Source of the DNA: Escallonia rubra
Lineage: Eukaryota; Streptophyta; Magnoliopsida; Escalloniales; Escalloniaceae
Assembly: GCA_033065855.1 (NCBI GenBank)
Contig: JAVXUO010001195.1
Span: 1-64,000 of the forward strand
DNA: 64,000 nt
Reading direction: 5' to 3'
The translations under genes and the position numbers were made by a program. Every line of letters begins with the position of its first letter. The stretch's first letter is position 1. The notes below the pieces were generated by a model. It was not told where the DNA came from, did no database searches, and saw nothing but the letters and a program-made list of their open reading frames with translations. Shown in pieces: positions 21,106 to 34,817 of this stretch.

Positions 21106-22613
21106 ATGATGACAAACATTGATTCTATATAGGGTAAAATGTATCATATGATAGTCAATTAAGCATAACAATCTCACATAGAACATTCAATCATTTCTTG
21201 TATACTCAAGATATATATGTCAATTTATCTCATATAGCAATTAAGCTCATAGCTAGCTTCCCCTAACTAAAACAAGATATGTTCTTCCTCTAATGTTCTC
21301 TTACAAAATCACATAGCATATAGAATCAATATTATTTCTCCCCCTTTGTCATCAACAAAAAGACAAGGGTATGTGTGTGCGAAAAAGATAATAATAAGCA
21401 AGATAATGGCGTGAGGTGCATATAACTCATGACATCAAGAGTTCCTTAACGATCCCAAGGAAGATATGGAATGTAGCTCAATAATCTCATATACTTCATG
21501 CATATTTCAAGAGTAACAAGATAGTATATGATTCAAGCAAGTAAGCTCCCCCTATCAAGTTATCTTATGCATATTCCATCATAATGTATGCTCTCCCTTA
21601 ATCAATGCATGCCAACAATATCAAACAAACACAACTAAATGTCTAACCGATTCATACTCTCAACATGAAATTTTCACAACCCGAATAATATATGATCACC
21701 AACAAATATTTTTAATATAAGTGCAAGAGGACCATTCATTGTCATCTAAATCCTAAAAGTATCCAAGATTATAGGTAAACAATCAAGGATTGATGGCAAG
21801 GTTCACATCAATTCTTAGCAAGCTATTTATATCATGAGGAATAAGTGTGAAAATTTAAGCATGCATAATGATGTATAAGTTTAGCACATACCACAATGTT
21901 TAATAGAGCATTAGGTTTTACCGTCTTGGTGAACTACCAAGGAATTCGATATAATGAGGGATCATTTTGAAGTCCATTTTCTTTGACAAGCTTTGAAGCT
22001 CTCCTCATTTGAAGTAGCATGTCCAATCTTGGAATGCTTACTCCTCCTTAAGATTTAGCTTGTTGCTCCTCTTTCTCAAAATTTTCTTGGAGCCTTCTCC
22101 TTGTTGCTATTTGCCTTTGCTTTGAACAACCTACAATCACAAGTTAGGTCTAACTTTTGGTACCCATATTTTCTTGGGTCCATAAGTGTTAGTCTTAGCA
22201 ACATTAAGAAACTCTTTAACAACCCACATTTTCTTTATACCTCCAACATAAACAATTCTACAAGGACAATAACTAGTCGTATGTCATTTCTTGTTGCACC
22301 AACCACAATGTGTAAAATGTGTGCAATAGTTCTTTGGTTGTCTTTGAGGAAGATTTAACCTAGCTTGTTGTTTAAAAACTTTAGGAGGTAAGGCTTAGGG
22401 ATCTAATCCAACACCGCCTTTGTTTAGGCCAACTCTTTAGTGTCCAAGCATGACATCCAAGTTGTTTTTACCATCAACAAATTTTTCAAGGCATCTTTTC
22501 AAATCACAAATCTCAAGCTTTAAATTTTCATTTTTTTGTTTTTCTAAAATCGAAGTATTACAAGAGATTTGTTTTGTGCTAGGAATACTCACAATCAATT
22601 CAACCAAATCACT

Positions 22614-23908
22614 CTACATATAAATGGCAAGATATGCATTCATTCTTGGCATGCAACTTATTATTTTCACTTTTAACTTCTCTATTTGCTTATTAGCCTC
22701 AAGGAATTTTTTAGACAAAATAATGTTTCTCTTAAAAAATTTCTTGGATTCCTCATATAGGTTATCATAAGCATCTTCAAAGCTTTCATTATCACTATCA
22801 CTACCAGAAGAAGAACTTACCTCATCATTTGCCATGAAGCACACATTTTCTTGTTCATTCTTCTCATTGTCTCCATCACTTGATTCAAAGTCACTCCATG
22901 TTGGAGTATGTTCGGCATTCATTGCTCTTTCCTTCTCCTTGTTCTCTTTCTTAGAGAGTTGTCTTCTTTTAGCTCTTTCCCATACATCTCTTCTTTCCTT
23001 CTTCTCCTTTTTGTATATGGGACATTCCATCTTCATGTGTCCCGGCTTGTGACATTTGTAGCAAATCTTCTCTTCATTGCTAGCATTTTGTTGTCTTCTC
23101 CCACCATTCCTTCTAAACCTTAAGAACTTCTTGAAGTTCTTTGCAATAATATCAACATCATCTTCGTCAAATTCTTCTTCATCATCACTTGACTCATTGT
23201 TTGAAGATGAAGCTTTAAGAGCAATTGATGTAGGCTTCTTTTTTACGTCCTCTTGATTAAAAGATTTGAGTTGCATTTCATACGTCATTAGTAAACACAT
23301 CAATTCATCAAGAGAAAGATGTTAAGATTCTTCGATTCTTGGATGGCGGTGATCTTTGCATCCCAAGCTCTTGGTAAAAACCTAATCACATTTTCTACGA
23401 GATCACAATTAGTGAATTCTTTGCCCAATTACTTCAAAGGATTCACAATGTTAGTAAAACGAGTATTCATGTCCGTAACGGAATCATTTTGAAGCATTTG
23501 GAATAACTCATAATCTCTAAACAATAAGTTCATTTTGGAATCTCTTAGAAGTGAAGTTCCTTCATGCGTAACTTGTAGAGTATCCCAAATACTCCTAGCG
23601 GAATTACACATAATGACTATGTTGAGCTCATTAGTGTCTAAAGCACAAATAAGACAATTTTTCGCTCTAGCATTCATACAAATCATTTTCTTATCATGAT
23701 CACTATACTCCGATTTGGATTTAGGCTCCTCAACTTTGTCAACCACCTTCGTCGGAACGAATGGACCATTCTCTACAATATCCCACATCTCATAGTCTTG
23801 AGACTCTAAGTAGATTTTCATCTTAACTTTCCACACACTAGAATTGGTCCCATTAAACAATGGAGGCCTAGTGGTAGAACTACCCTCAATTTCCCCAACG
23901 TAAGCCAT
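22614..23908 (-). pseudogene. Ty1/copia-type gag, copy B, with zinc knuckle
   Basis: It starts MAYVGEIEGSSTTRPPLFNG at 23908. The first part (to about 23429) is the copia gag core, including YLESQDYEMWDIVENG and LLFRDYELFQML. A stop (K*LGKEF) and a frameshift near 23310-23330 break it. The second part resumes with LMCLLMTYEMQLKSF, an acidic stretch, then the zinc knuckle CYKCHKPGHMKMEC (C-x2-C-x4-H-x4-C), a basic segment and a Ser-rich tail. Copy A carries different stops, so the two copies decayed partly after duplication. An intact protein would form particles and bind element RNA. Confidence 0.87.
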
Positions 23909-23952
23909 GATCGATTAACTCTTTTGGTGTTAACCAAAAAATAAGAGCCGAG

Positions 23953-23964
23953 GCTCTGATACAA
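23953..23964 (-). promoter_or_regulatory. primer binding site, copy B
   Basis: The minus strand reads TTGTATCAGAGC, one mismatch from the initiator-Met tRNA complement TGGTATCAGAGC seen in copy A, two bases inside the LTR edge. Confidence 0.85.
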
Positions 23965-23966
23965 CT

Positions 23967-25326
23967 TGAAACCAATAAAACAAACCTAGAGGGGGGTGAA
24001 TAGGATTTTTGAAAATTAAAGGGAAATTAAACTATGCACTCTCACAAATCTCAATCAAACCAATTAATACTTCAATGACCATGCTAATTTAACAATCTCA
24101 AACAATTATAGAGTAATAAGTAAAGAGATTGAGTTAGAGATACTTGACTAGGAGATTTAAATGGTTCGGCTAGAACTACCCTCAAGCCTACATCCACCTC
24201 TTCAAGGAAGTCCTTTGCAAGAGCACTAGAATCCACTGGCAACAATCTTCTTCCGGGTCAAGATCAAAACCCTTACAACACTTGGTGATATCCCCACACC
24301 AAGCACAAGCCTTGAATCCACAAAGCTCTCCAAGGCTTGACAAACAAAAGCCTTGATCACAATCCTTTTACAAAGATCAATTGTGTACAAAGAAACACTC
24401 TTGAAAGGAAATGAGTACAAATGAAGTTCTAGTACAATAGAGAGATGAGAGAATTGATGACTTGAAGAATGTTCACTCTCAATCAAAGAACTACTCACAA
24501 AGATGCTCTCTTTGATGATGTAAAATCATGAAGATGAAGAGAGAAAAGTTTAATCTATGAGCCTTGATATTTCTCTAATGAATGGAGGCTTAGAATGTGG
24601 TTTCCATGGTGTATAATGAAGCCCAAAATCATTTATATAGAGAAGATATCAAATATAGCCGTTATGGGAATATTTGACATGATTTTGGGGAAAACTAGCC
24701 GTTATTTCTCTCCCAACGGTCAATAGAGTCCACTGCATTGAGAATGGAGTCGACTGCATTCCCTTGCTGCCATTTCTCGACTGTCTCGCGAAACCCCCTT
24801 TCTTATTTTGGCCATAACTTTCTCTAGAAAAATCGGATTAATGTGCCGTTTTTTTTCGTTGGAAAGCTAATGAAAAGTTTTATCAATATATGAAAAGATT
24901 AGCTCCAAAAACATTCCTGAGTGAGCTCCAAAGTTCACTCATTTTCAAGAAGCACACTTGTGTGAAAGGTTGTGAACTCACATGCAATGCACAATGTGTC
25001 CTAAGGTATTTTTAGGTCATAGTCATCAATTCAAACATCAAACCAAGACTAGTTACATAATAGTAGAGATCAATCAATAATAACTTAGCCTATGCATTAT
25101 TTCTTGCTCTTTGACATTGGACTTGATGAAGCTTCCATAGCATGTCACCATAGCTTTAAGCTTCTTTGTCTTTAATCCATCTATCCAAATTCTCAAATGT
25201 GTCTTCATGAGTGTGTATGTATATACCTACTAAGAATACACTCAAAGCACAAATTAGAACATAATCAATGCGTAGTTATTATCAAAACAAAATGTAAGCC
25301 TATGTTATCCAACCATAGGGTTAACA
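23967..25326 (-). mobile_element. 5' LTR of copia-type element, copy B (1360 bp)
   Basis: It has the same borders as the LTR at 6291-7632 (tgaaaccaat ... gggttaaca on the plus strand) and the same right flank (gtaac). Many small differences from copy A show that this part was not homogenised recently. Confidence 0.88.
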
Positions 25327-28300
25327 GTAACACTCTCCAAGCAAAATATCATTCTTCCAAACGAAAACTTGATTTAGCTAAGTACAACATGGTCGACTTA
25401 GAGAAGCCTTTAATACATTGACAAGTAGTATTCCGAAATTAAAAAAAAATTGAACACTGCTGAAAGGTGTTTTATACGCGTCCGGAGGTGTCGGTGCTTC
25501 TTAGCTTGTGCTTGTATCAACTATTTCTCACACTAGAAGCACTAATACCTCATAAAAATGCAATCCTTAAGGAAATGATAATACATCTCTAGCGGTGGCA
25601 ACACGAAATATTTTGACCATAATCAAGGAATTCCAGAAATGTGAGAGAGGGTTAGAGCGTCCACTGCCTTTTTTACCACTGAAAATCACATGGTCGCTAG
25701 GTACATAGACCTTTAGATACAATTCTAAATCTCTACACTAATACCCATCAAATTTTACCGTCTACGAGTGCTCTAAACTAAAAAATTCATCTATATTCCA
25801 GCTAGTTCCTTTATAGGTGACTTACCATATCGAAACCACAAAAATTTTCAAAATCAATACAATTCCACAGTCAATTCAAAAACTTTCGATGAAAAAGCAA
25901 AACAAAAGCGTTTAAATTAGGTTAGGGTTTCAATCGTCCAGAACAGGAGAAATACACACACACACACACATATATATATGTATGTGTGTGTGTGTGTGTG
26001 TAAAGAGAGAGAAGTAAAGCATAATAGGGGGAAACGATGCGAGAGAGAAAGAACCTGAGACAACGTCGTAAAAGGTCGTCGACCGATCTTTTTCTTTGTT
26101 CGCCAGCGTCGACAATGATGAAAGAATGTGTGCGTGTTTTCCTCGTTAAGGCAGTTGTAAAGATAGGCAAATTATATAAAGGCCCACTGGTCTATATCTC
26201 AATTTACTTATTTAATGTCGTTGATAGTTTTTTTGGCTACTGGAATTCCACCGGGCATCCAAATTTAGGAATCTTTTGTATAGTAACTTTTATATCCAAG
26301 AGTGACTAAATATTTTGGTGAGTTTGATAGGATGAGAATGTGGTAGGCGTTTGCAAGTGGTGAGAATATAAGATCTTTTTATATTATGTTGGCCTACTCA
26401 GAATTATTGAGTCTAGAATAAAACAAGATATGGACGGATAAGTCAGATTATCATATCCTGCCAAAAACTAGAGTAAGTATAAATCTTGTCCCGAATTTGG
26501 CTTCGTAACAGATAGAATTATCTTGCGGTCCTCACCAGTGGTAGTAACCATCATCCTAAACCCAACACCATGACAACACTAACATCATTAACACACCACC
26601 TCATCGGCACGCTCACCACCACCACTGTCAAAAATCATCATCCAAACGAGCAACTGCCTATCAAACCCACAATCTACACCACCAACACACCAGTTGAGAC
26701 AACCGGTATCAACCAGCATGCAACCACCCCATCACCAATTGTAAAAACAAAACCGCTATCATTGCCTATTGAAATAAAGCTCATATAGATTCCATAATTT
26801 AAACAACACCACCGCCACCAACCTCCGTCACCCACCACCAATTGCCATAGCAACGTATCGACCACCACCAACCTCCATAATCCACCATCATCCCCCAATG
26901 CCAACCACCATCCCCCAATGCCAACCACCATCATTCATCTCAACTGCAAATCTCCATGTAAATCAAAACCCTGAACACTAACACAATTCGTTGTACGAGG
27001 GTCGCCTCGCTTTGGTTCACCTTCGGAAATTGTTAGGGATTCTTGTATATAGCTACTACTATTCGACGAAGATAGAATCTCTGTCTCCTGCCGGAAAAGA
27101 AGAAATCCACAAGTATGAGGTAAAGGCAAAGACTTCCTTGAAAGAAGTCCGAGCCGAAATTATCATTAAGCAATCAAAAAGTAATGAGACTACGACACAA
27201 GGGGCAGGAATCGAGCCAAGGCAGCATGCACCACGACGACAATGATGATGCTGCTGTTGGAATAGTTAGTGACAAGCAAGTGTGGGTTTGTTGTCCCACA
27301 TTGAAAAAGAAAGAAGGATACAAAGCCTTTATAAGGCTCCACCCACCAAATCAATTGACTTTGGATGGTGGGAAGAGTTGGAGGAAATTTTGAAATTTTC
27401 CTCGGTTTGACCTTGATTTGAGCTTGAAATATAATAATATTTAATAGTCAAAAGATGGGCACTTGGGTCATGGTTGATATTAATTAATTTTGTTTTATTT
27501 AGCAGTTAACTGCAGTTAGCAGTTAATTATAGTTAGTGCCCAAACAGTTGTGTTCCTTATGCCAAGGGTTGTGTCCATTCAGATATTATTTAATATCGGT
27601 ATATCCTTCAATTTTCAAGAGAAAAAAACTCATTATTCAATAACGTGTTCTCGGAAAAATTCTGAATTGTTGATCAAAATTTCGTTTGGCTTTGTAATCA
27701 TGGAGGAATCTGTCATTAACCCAGCAGCAATTATAGTGAGAGCATATTTCCTTAAGGACATTGATTATTCACGTTCAAAGCCTAATTAATTTCGTTTACT
27801 AACAGCTGCACATCCTTGATGCACCACCACCAATCGCCTCCACCCTCACCTCGCCGGGGGTGAGGATAAATTAAAGGCCATGTTGCCGGTGGTCGGTCGA
27901 CAATGGAGGTGAAGGAACAATTGGCAAAAGATGGTTGGTGCCAACACTGCATTTGAAGGAGATGGGTGGAACTGTTGCCGACAACGGAGGCGTTCGTCCT
28001 TTTTTCTTATCCAAGTGCTTGTGCTAAAAATAAAACCACCCCCCACCCACTTCGAAACAAAATTATCCCACCTTATTGGGATAAAACAAAACGCTATACA
28101 TAACCTCTATATATATTGAAACAAAGTTCAAGATAAAGAAACAACTTCGTAAAGCGACCAACAAATTAATTCTTAAGGTGATAATGATCGTGTGATGTCA
28201 CAAATACAAAAAATCTAAAACGAAAACTTTGCGAAAAATGTACATCATCTTTGTCAAACAAATTCTAACATTGGTGGCTATCAAATTAGACCCTAATCTT

Positions 28301-29511
28301 CAAGATGTAAAAGGAGGAGGCGAGAAGAGCAGATGGAATAGCGGCGCAGCTTCCATCAGCAACATGTTCTCGGTGCTACAGAATAAGCAATAACCCAAAA
28401 CTCTTTGAAGAGAGCAAAGCTCTCCAAATTGGAGAGACAAAATCAAAGAACATATCCGCGCCAGGAAAGCCCATCATTTCTTAACTGTTGAAGCACGCAG
28501 GTTCAAACCAACTTCAATCTCAAGCCAAAGAGAGCTCGCTTGAAAAAGAGATACATGAACATGGTAGAAGCAACTACCATGATGGGAAAGAGATAAATCT
28601 CAGCGAAAGAATGGCAAGCAAACAATAGGTTCAGAGTTATGGAGACAAAGTGGGTAGGAAATAAGGAAAAAAAGGGAGACATGGGGACAGGGACACGGCC
28701 TCCCACTGAAGGAGATGGAGGCATCTCACAAAGCATGGCGGCTATGGTTTTCTTGGATAGACAAACTAGCAGAAGGTATAGAGAAAATAACTTTACTAAA
28801 GTGACTGACAACACATCGTGAGCAGTGAGCTCAACTTGGTTGGGCGTACAATATTCATGCAGATTGGATTGGGAAAGATAGTTTGATAAGAATAACCGTT
28901 GGCAAGGATTTTCCTGGCTAAGTTTTGATGTAAATCGAATCCATTGATAGGTTTCTATGTAGGTTGTCCATAGAATATCACCTCTTTATATTAGTTACCA
29001 TGTCTCACTCTTTGGCTGCGAATTTGCTTCACGTTAATTATTTTGGTACAAACAAATGAAATAAGGAATGCCACTCTTAGTATGGTCTACCAACATTTAA
29101 CAAAAAGATGAATGTACTTTGTTTTGATTCAGTTAAGTCTTCTGTTGTCCGGTTATGATTGAGAAGAAAGTGGCTCACGGCTTTGCCGAACATGGTAGAT
29201 TTGTAGTAGATTGTTTTATCTGGATATCCGAGGCTCCGGAGTAAGTTGTACTTGCAATATAATCTTAGTATTCATTCTAATATTAAAGATAAGAGAAGTC
29301 GATATGCTAGCATAACAAAAAGGAAAACCATAAATGAACAACACTCTTTCATTATTTGCTCCCAATCAGTCATAAAGAGTTTCACCGGGACTAATGGGTA
29401 CATAACGTTGAGTATCTAATTGTTTATTTTTTTTCTTAAATCAAGTATCTACTTGGTGACAACATTGTAGATGTCCCTCAAACGAGTATTTATTGCTCCA
29501 TTTGGTACATT
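25327..29511. other. non-coding flank of copy B
   Basis: Colinear with 7633-13314 minus the Pack-MULE and MITE. It contains a shorter (CA)(TA)(GT) tract (25954-26001), the orphan exon without its ATG (26055-26106), a CCA-rich block (about 26560-26930, with a small internal duplication of ccccaatgccaaccaccatc) and a roughly 100-bp stretch near 27300-27410 missing from A. No recognised gene. Confidence 0.6.
28503..28814 (-). CDS. unidentified hydrophobic ORF, 103 aa (copy B)
   Basis: Counterpart of 12115-12426 in copy A, open over the same length with a few substitutions. Same reservations: no family, no splicing context, may be chance. Confidence 0.15.
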   Translation of the reverse strand: MLSVTLVKLFSLYLLLVCLSKKTIAAMLCEMPPSPSVGGRVPVPMSPFFSLFPTHFVSITLNLLFACHSFAEIYLFPIMVVASTMFMYLFFKRALFGLRLKLV

Positions 29512-32500
29512 TCATTCAACCTTGCGAAGGCGTCCCTTCGTATTCATGAATATTATCCCCTCGCTACTGTTCAAAGCTGAGCCTCCGCCAAGCACGGTTT
29601 TCTCTTCAAACAAATGGCGGCCATTGGTGCCACAGATCAGGCCCTCGTCAACGTTGAGAACGGACCCCTTGTTCAATGTGGAGCCAGTGTTAAATACGAC
29701 TATACCTTCAACAAAGTTGCACTCATTTGCGTGAAGGCGGCCATTGGTGTCAAAGATCAGGCCCTCGTCAATGTTGAGAGCTGAACCCTTGTTAAACACT
29801 TTGCCTTCCATCACATTACACTGATTCGTTTGCCAAAACTCTTCGTAGGTTTGCTCATGATATGCTGGTGGGTGGCTTTCATCTACAAACTCTGGTGCTG
29901 GCTTCACAAATGCATCTAGTGATGGCCCAAAAGCTATGGGCACTCCTATCCTCTTGACTTTGTTGTTTCCGATCACTCTATGCATTGCGCTCTTGTACTT
30001 TCCATTTGTTAGTACCTGTAAAATACAAATTTGTTATGAAATAACAGCAAAGAGAGTAGGTTCTTTATTTGCTATTAACACCTATTCCCGTCCTACCGAT
30101 TGAGTAGATGAGAGGCACTATGACTACGACAATGGCGACTGTTAATAAGGAAAACGGTGGAGGGAGTTGTATGGGTGTCTCCACACGTGAGTCACTCGTA
30201 CTAGATTACTGGACTAAGGCCTCCCTCAGTAACTATTAGAACGGTGAAAATTCTCTAACGATTCAAAAGAAAAATTTGTGGCTGCGCCATTGCACCAAGA
30301 GCATGTATTCTAACATCGTAAGCTGTTAGATCGAATAGAAGATAACTTAAAGAAATATGGATCTAAGACAATCTTGGCCAAACTTTTCAAGTTTATAAAA
30401 AAGTCCTTGTACATATAGTTTAGATTCCTCAGTGATTAGAGATTCCTGTAATCAAAGACTGAACCAAAGAATAAAAATGTACCTCAAGATGATCCCCGAT
30501 GTGAGCGAAAATGGAGTTTTGGGCGACATTTGCATTGATCCACTCCCCGTTCCGTTGTATTTGGAGGCCACCATCCACATTTTGCAGGAGAAGGATTAGG
30601 AGGCTAGGGTCACTATGAGGAAGAAGGCCAACTGGATTACTTGGTAGCGAGCAAGATGGATAAGCATTTACCCCGCATATATCAAAGCCTGACTCCAGCT
30701 TCATTGCGTTTTCTATGTAGCATTCTTCAAGTCCCAAGCTTTTCGATATTCCTCTGAATATTTCAAGTGCTATGGCCCTGGTTCTTTTACAGTACTCTTG
30801 CTATATCTCACTGCAAATACAAGAAAAAAAGAAGCTTGAAAACCCTGTTTGAAATTGAAGTCCGTATTTGTTTATCTGAAAAGCTTGGCACCGTAACAAA
30901 CAGAAATAGTATATGGATTCCACTTTCACATAATACATGTGGAATGAGATCCATTCTTACATTTGGTGCACTTATTGTTCTACGAGTATGCTCTTGGGTT
31001 GGATATCAGGCTTTAACATGGTATCAGATTTAGGCATGCCCATGCCTTATTTTGTTCAGGTGATCGCGCTTCATTGTCGTTTGCTTCATCTGGATCGAGG
31101 TTAGAGATCATCTAATACTCCACCCTATGAGTGAAGGTGGGTGTTAAAGTCCAACGTCGATTATACAAGGGGATTGTGATTAATTCTTACTTGGTGGACT
31201 TATCTTTCCTATGAGCATACTAATGAGTTGAACATCAGACTTTAACAAATAGCCTACTCTTTTAACTTTGTTTGTTCTAGTTCACCTCGACCTTATTTAT
31301 TGCTAATAGTGAACTGAATCGATATTCTAAGGTAAAAAATAGTTACTAGTATGGTAAGAAAACCCCGAGGCCAAATTTATATGTACAAGTGAGGTGACAA
31401 GTGAGGTCCAAAATGTTTTAATTACATCAGTGAAGTAAGTGGAACGACAAAGACTACAAACCTGAAGCCTGTTGGTTTGGCAGGACACTGAAAGTCCGGA
31501 TGTGAGATGAGCTTGAGAAACTCCCTTTTGTCCCCTGGTTTGGACCCCTTGCCCCACCTGATCTTGTCAGCCGGACCCTTGGGTTCGTACTCTGTCTTCT
31601 CCATCTCAGCCAAGTCAAAGAAACCGGAACATTCTTCAAGCACCCCTCTGATAAAGCTTTCAGGCAATCCATGGTTCACCACCTGCACATCGTTTACATG
31701 AATCACTTTCAATTGACAGATGAAAATTTGGACGGCAAGCATGTAGACGCGTACGCAATGAGCAAAGGCCAAAGAGTATTACTTGGCTTCTCAAATCTCA
31801 ACCTTGCTTGTTTCCAAAATCGTTAACGATTTACGAATCCTTTTAGTTCATCGTAAACAGATTTCCCTTGGTGTTAACGGTTGTTTCAAGATTGTCGTAC
31901 GTGTCCCTCCACATTTGTAGTAAGATTTAAGCAAAAATAGTAAATCGAATTACACCGTACTAAACAAAATCTATTTATGCCTTTTCTACAGCTGTTAATG
32001 ACAATTTTATCATGTCACCGTGTTATGACAGCGCCCATATTTATAGAGCCACTTTTATGATTGCGTATTATTGGTTTTAAAGAGGATTTCAAGCTAACAA
32101 AATTGAACTTTATGTGCGCCACACTGATGTGACACAATATGCTAAGCAAGTTATCGTCGTTAAAGGGTTACATATAAGGCATTTTTTCTCTCTCTCTCTC
32201 TCTTGGGCTGTTAGGAAATTTGTGTATATAACAGCTCAAACACATAGATGTGCAATATTATGTTGTTAGTATGTCTGATCGAGATCTGCTAAGGGAGAGA
32301 AGTGGAGAGAGTTGTGTTCCTACCGTGAAGCAACCGTAGTCGCCGCAAGCTTTGCCGAGGTCATGGATGGCTTTGGAACGTTGGTTAGGATCAGCAGAGA
32401 CGAGCATGGAGTAGTCGATGATGGGAACTTCATCATCTGCTACAAAGCAGAAGGATTCATTGTTGGCATTCTCGTTGTTGTTTGCCTTGGCATGTATAGA

Positions 32501-32545
32501 GGAGAGCAGTGGCCCTTGGTTGAGGAGTAGAGCTGTTTCACCCAT
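29512..32545 (-). pseudogene. 2-oxoglutarate/Fe(II)-dependent dioxygenase B, nonsense codon in exon 3
   Basis: Exons correspond to gene A: 32545-32324, 31682-31462, 30810-30483 and 30015-29512. The start reads MGETALLLNQG. Exon 3 has TAG at 30801-30803 where gene A has TTG (Leu151), so translation would stop after about 150 residues, before the iron ligands. Everything downstream, including the iron ligands, the R-I-G motif and the repeat tail, is intact and identical to A. Exons 2-4 and their introns lie in a tract with almost no differences from A. Either B became a pseudogene very recently or this base is an assembly or sequencing error. Confidence 0.88.
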
Positions 32546-32639
32546 TTGTATGTGCTCTTCTGTGCTGTGTGTCGATCTGTGTTTGTGTTAGGGGCGGGAG
32601 TTAGAGAGAGGTGTGTGAGAGGGTCATTGGGTGTCTCAA

Positions 32640-32646
32640 ATTTATA
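32640..32646 (-). promoter_or_regulatory. TATA box of dioxygenase copy B
   Basis: The minus strand reads TATAAAT about 95 bases upstream of the start codon at 32545, as in gene A. Confidence 0.6.
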
Positions 32647-32797
32647 GGCACGATAAGGTTGGGTGGTGAGGAAGTCAATGGTCAGTGAAGGAGGTTTCCC
32701 ATGCATATCTCCTATTAGTTTATTTTGGTTATGGGCTAAGGTAGTCAAGTAGGCCAAGCGGGGCTGAATTATTTCACTATGTTCAATGCTATGCGTG

Positions 32798-34817
32798 TGT
32801 ATAGATATACAACTTGAACAAATGTGTCGGCACAAGACTACTTTTTGGTGTATATTGCATGATTTTGCTTAGAATAAGGTAAGTTGATGTTAGTCTGAGT
32901 TAATTTGTCAACTGCAGTGCTCATAAGCTTATGTGTGATGTTGACTCCATTGCAGAGTACAAAATGTGATCGTATCTTAATGTAAATTGTGTACATGTTA
33001 ATTTGTTGAGTTTGAACTTCACGGTTAAAAACTTAAAAATCAAAGATGATATGTTATTTTCCGAGTCCGATTGTGACATTTTTGGTTCTTAATTTCTGCC
33101 AACAATAGACAAAGAATGTGTTTGATTATCCGACTTGTTTGTTTTTCTCCCAAAAACAAAATTGGCGAGGTGGTCTCAGAAAAATCTCGATTGGATGGTG
33201 GTGTTGTCAGTTCCGACTCTGGGTGATGACAATGAGAAAATTTTCTAATGCAACGTGTCCCAAACAAAGGATATAATTTGAGTAATAGGGTTTTCAAAAA
33301 AAAGGGGTTAAGTTATTTAGTTTCATCTAATCTCATATGGGAAATATGTTGGAGAGAAAAATGTAGAATGGAAGAAGAAAAAAAATAAAAACGAAGTTCT
33401 ATGGCTTGAGGCGCGTTTAAAGACACTGTCTTTAAGGCGATATTTGCCCCCACTCGATCCAAATTTGTTACCGGGTTAATGACAAATCACCTCCAGGACT
33501 ACTCAAACCAACAATCTGCAGATAGCAATTCTGAAGATTCGTTTCAAAATTGCTCTTCAAAATTGTGTATATAACTGGGAAAGAGATATGAGAATCTGGA
33601 AATTCAATATTCAATTAATTCGTTTTAGAATTTATATATAAACTAACAGCCACCATTTCATGAAGGGACACAACCATTAAATGCACCACTTCGAAAATAA
33701 CTGTTATTTCTGGTGTTTTTCCAGAATTATTTCAAAGTTATTAAAGTATCACTAAAATAAATGACTGAAAGAAATAATTTCGAGAATTAAAAAAAAATAT
33801 GGGTCATTAGATTATATATAAATCAACGTGGCATATGCGCTCGCGGCAATGCGCCACATGCGCGCGCGCGTGTGCGGTGCACCGCACAATAGCATTCTCA
33901 ATTGTTCCCTCCAAAACATCTCAAAACAATTTGAAAATATATACCATGTGCTTGCTTATAAGGAAAGAGAAAATTTATTTTCTCTTGAATGTGGAACAAA
34001 GAACAAGACCTTTTGAGTCTTGAACTTCACTTACAATACAAACACATCACGTAACAATCTATCACTAACAAAATATAGTTCATGTTGAAAGCTGACCCAG
34101 AGTTGAATTCGGCTTAGGATGTACACGCAAGTTATCCCAACTCTTTTTTTTTTTCTTCTTCTTGTTTGGTGATTAATTTCATAGAAAGAAAATTCTCCAC
34201 GAGAACTCAAGGCTAAAAAATCTCTGAAAGATGGGCACCTTATGGGTTATGGTGGAACAACTTTTCTATGCTACATTCTCTCTATCTAAACCTTGAGAAT
34301 CTGTTGGAGTTGTTTGTTGTTATGTGCCCATACCTTCGTGTGAAGGAGAATAATTGTACTTCCTTGATCTAATAAGACGTTTGCCGTTGATAGTCGTATT
34401 CGACTAATTTTAATTTTAAAGTTATAATAACTTTTGTCAAAGTAATGTTAGCTTCTGAATGATTGTACTATTTGTTTCAATTGATTTTACATTATTTTGA
34501 TAAAAGTCATTACAACTTTGACAATAAACTTAGCTTTAACGTTGAACTCTACCTCTACTAATTTTCACCGTAACAACATCGTAGAGTGATTACGTTCAGA
34601 CCCTTGTTTACAAAATACTGGAGTAAAAGTAATTTCTATCAATCCAAGACATCACCATAGTAGACGACGCTTTTATTCACGATACAACCCACAGACACAC
34701 AACATCTTGACAAACATGTGTAGTACATAATACACGTAAACTTCCAGGTAGATTGTCAACGGCGCCATTGAACAAACCCATCGTCCCCTTTATTTTCAGA
34801 GCTAAACCTGTGTCAAA
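32798..34817. other. intergenic DNA between dioxygenases B and C
   Basis: No gene recognised. It contains AT-rich stretches, a self-complementary tttaaagacactgtcttta near 33416-33434, and a short GC-rich alternating block at 33827-33890 (gcgcgcgcgtgtgcg, and the palindrome gcggtgcaccgc). The two overlapping plus-strand ORFs at 33828-34023 are products of that block. Confidence 0.6.

Larger units (their letters stand above)
20904..25326 (-). mobile_element. gag-only copia-type LTR element (TR-GAG-like), copy B
   Basis: Read on the minus strand it has a 5' LTR (25326-23967), PBS (23964-23953), gag (23908-22614), about 1.5 kb of non-coding DNA, a polypurine tract (21105-21091) and the first 187 bases of a 3' LTR (21090-20904) cut off on its far side. 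The internal region is only about 2.9 kb with no protease, integrase or reverse transcriptase, so it would have relied on enzymes from an autonomous partner. The gag frame is broken. The right part is duplicated in copy A (4096-7632). Confidence 0.87.
22762..32797 (+). repeat. segmental duplication, copy B
   Basis: Direct copy of 4096-16640, without the three transposons found in A. It keeps the empty insertion sites for all three and therefore serves as a reference for their target sequences. The duplicated unit may originally have reached further left, into the retroelement up to 20904. Confidence 0.92.
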
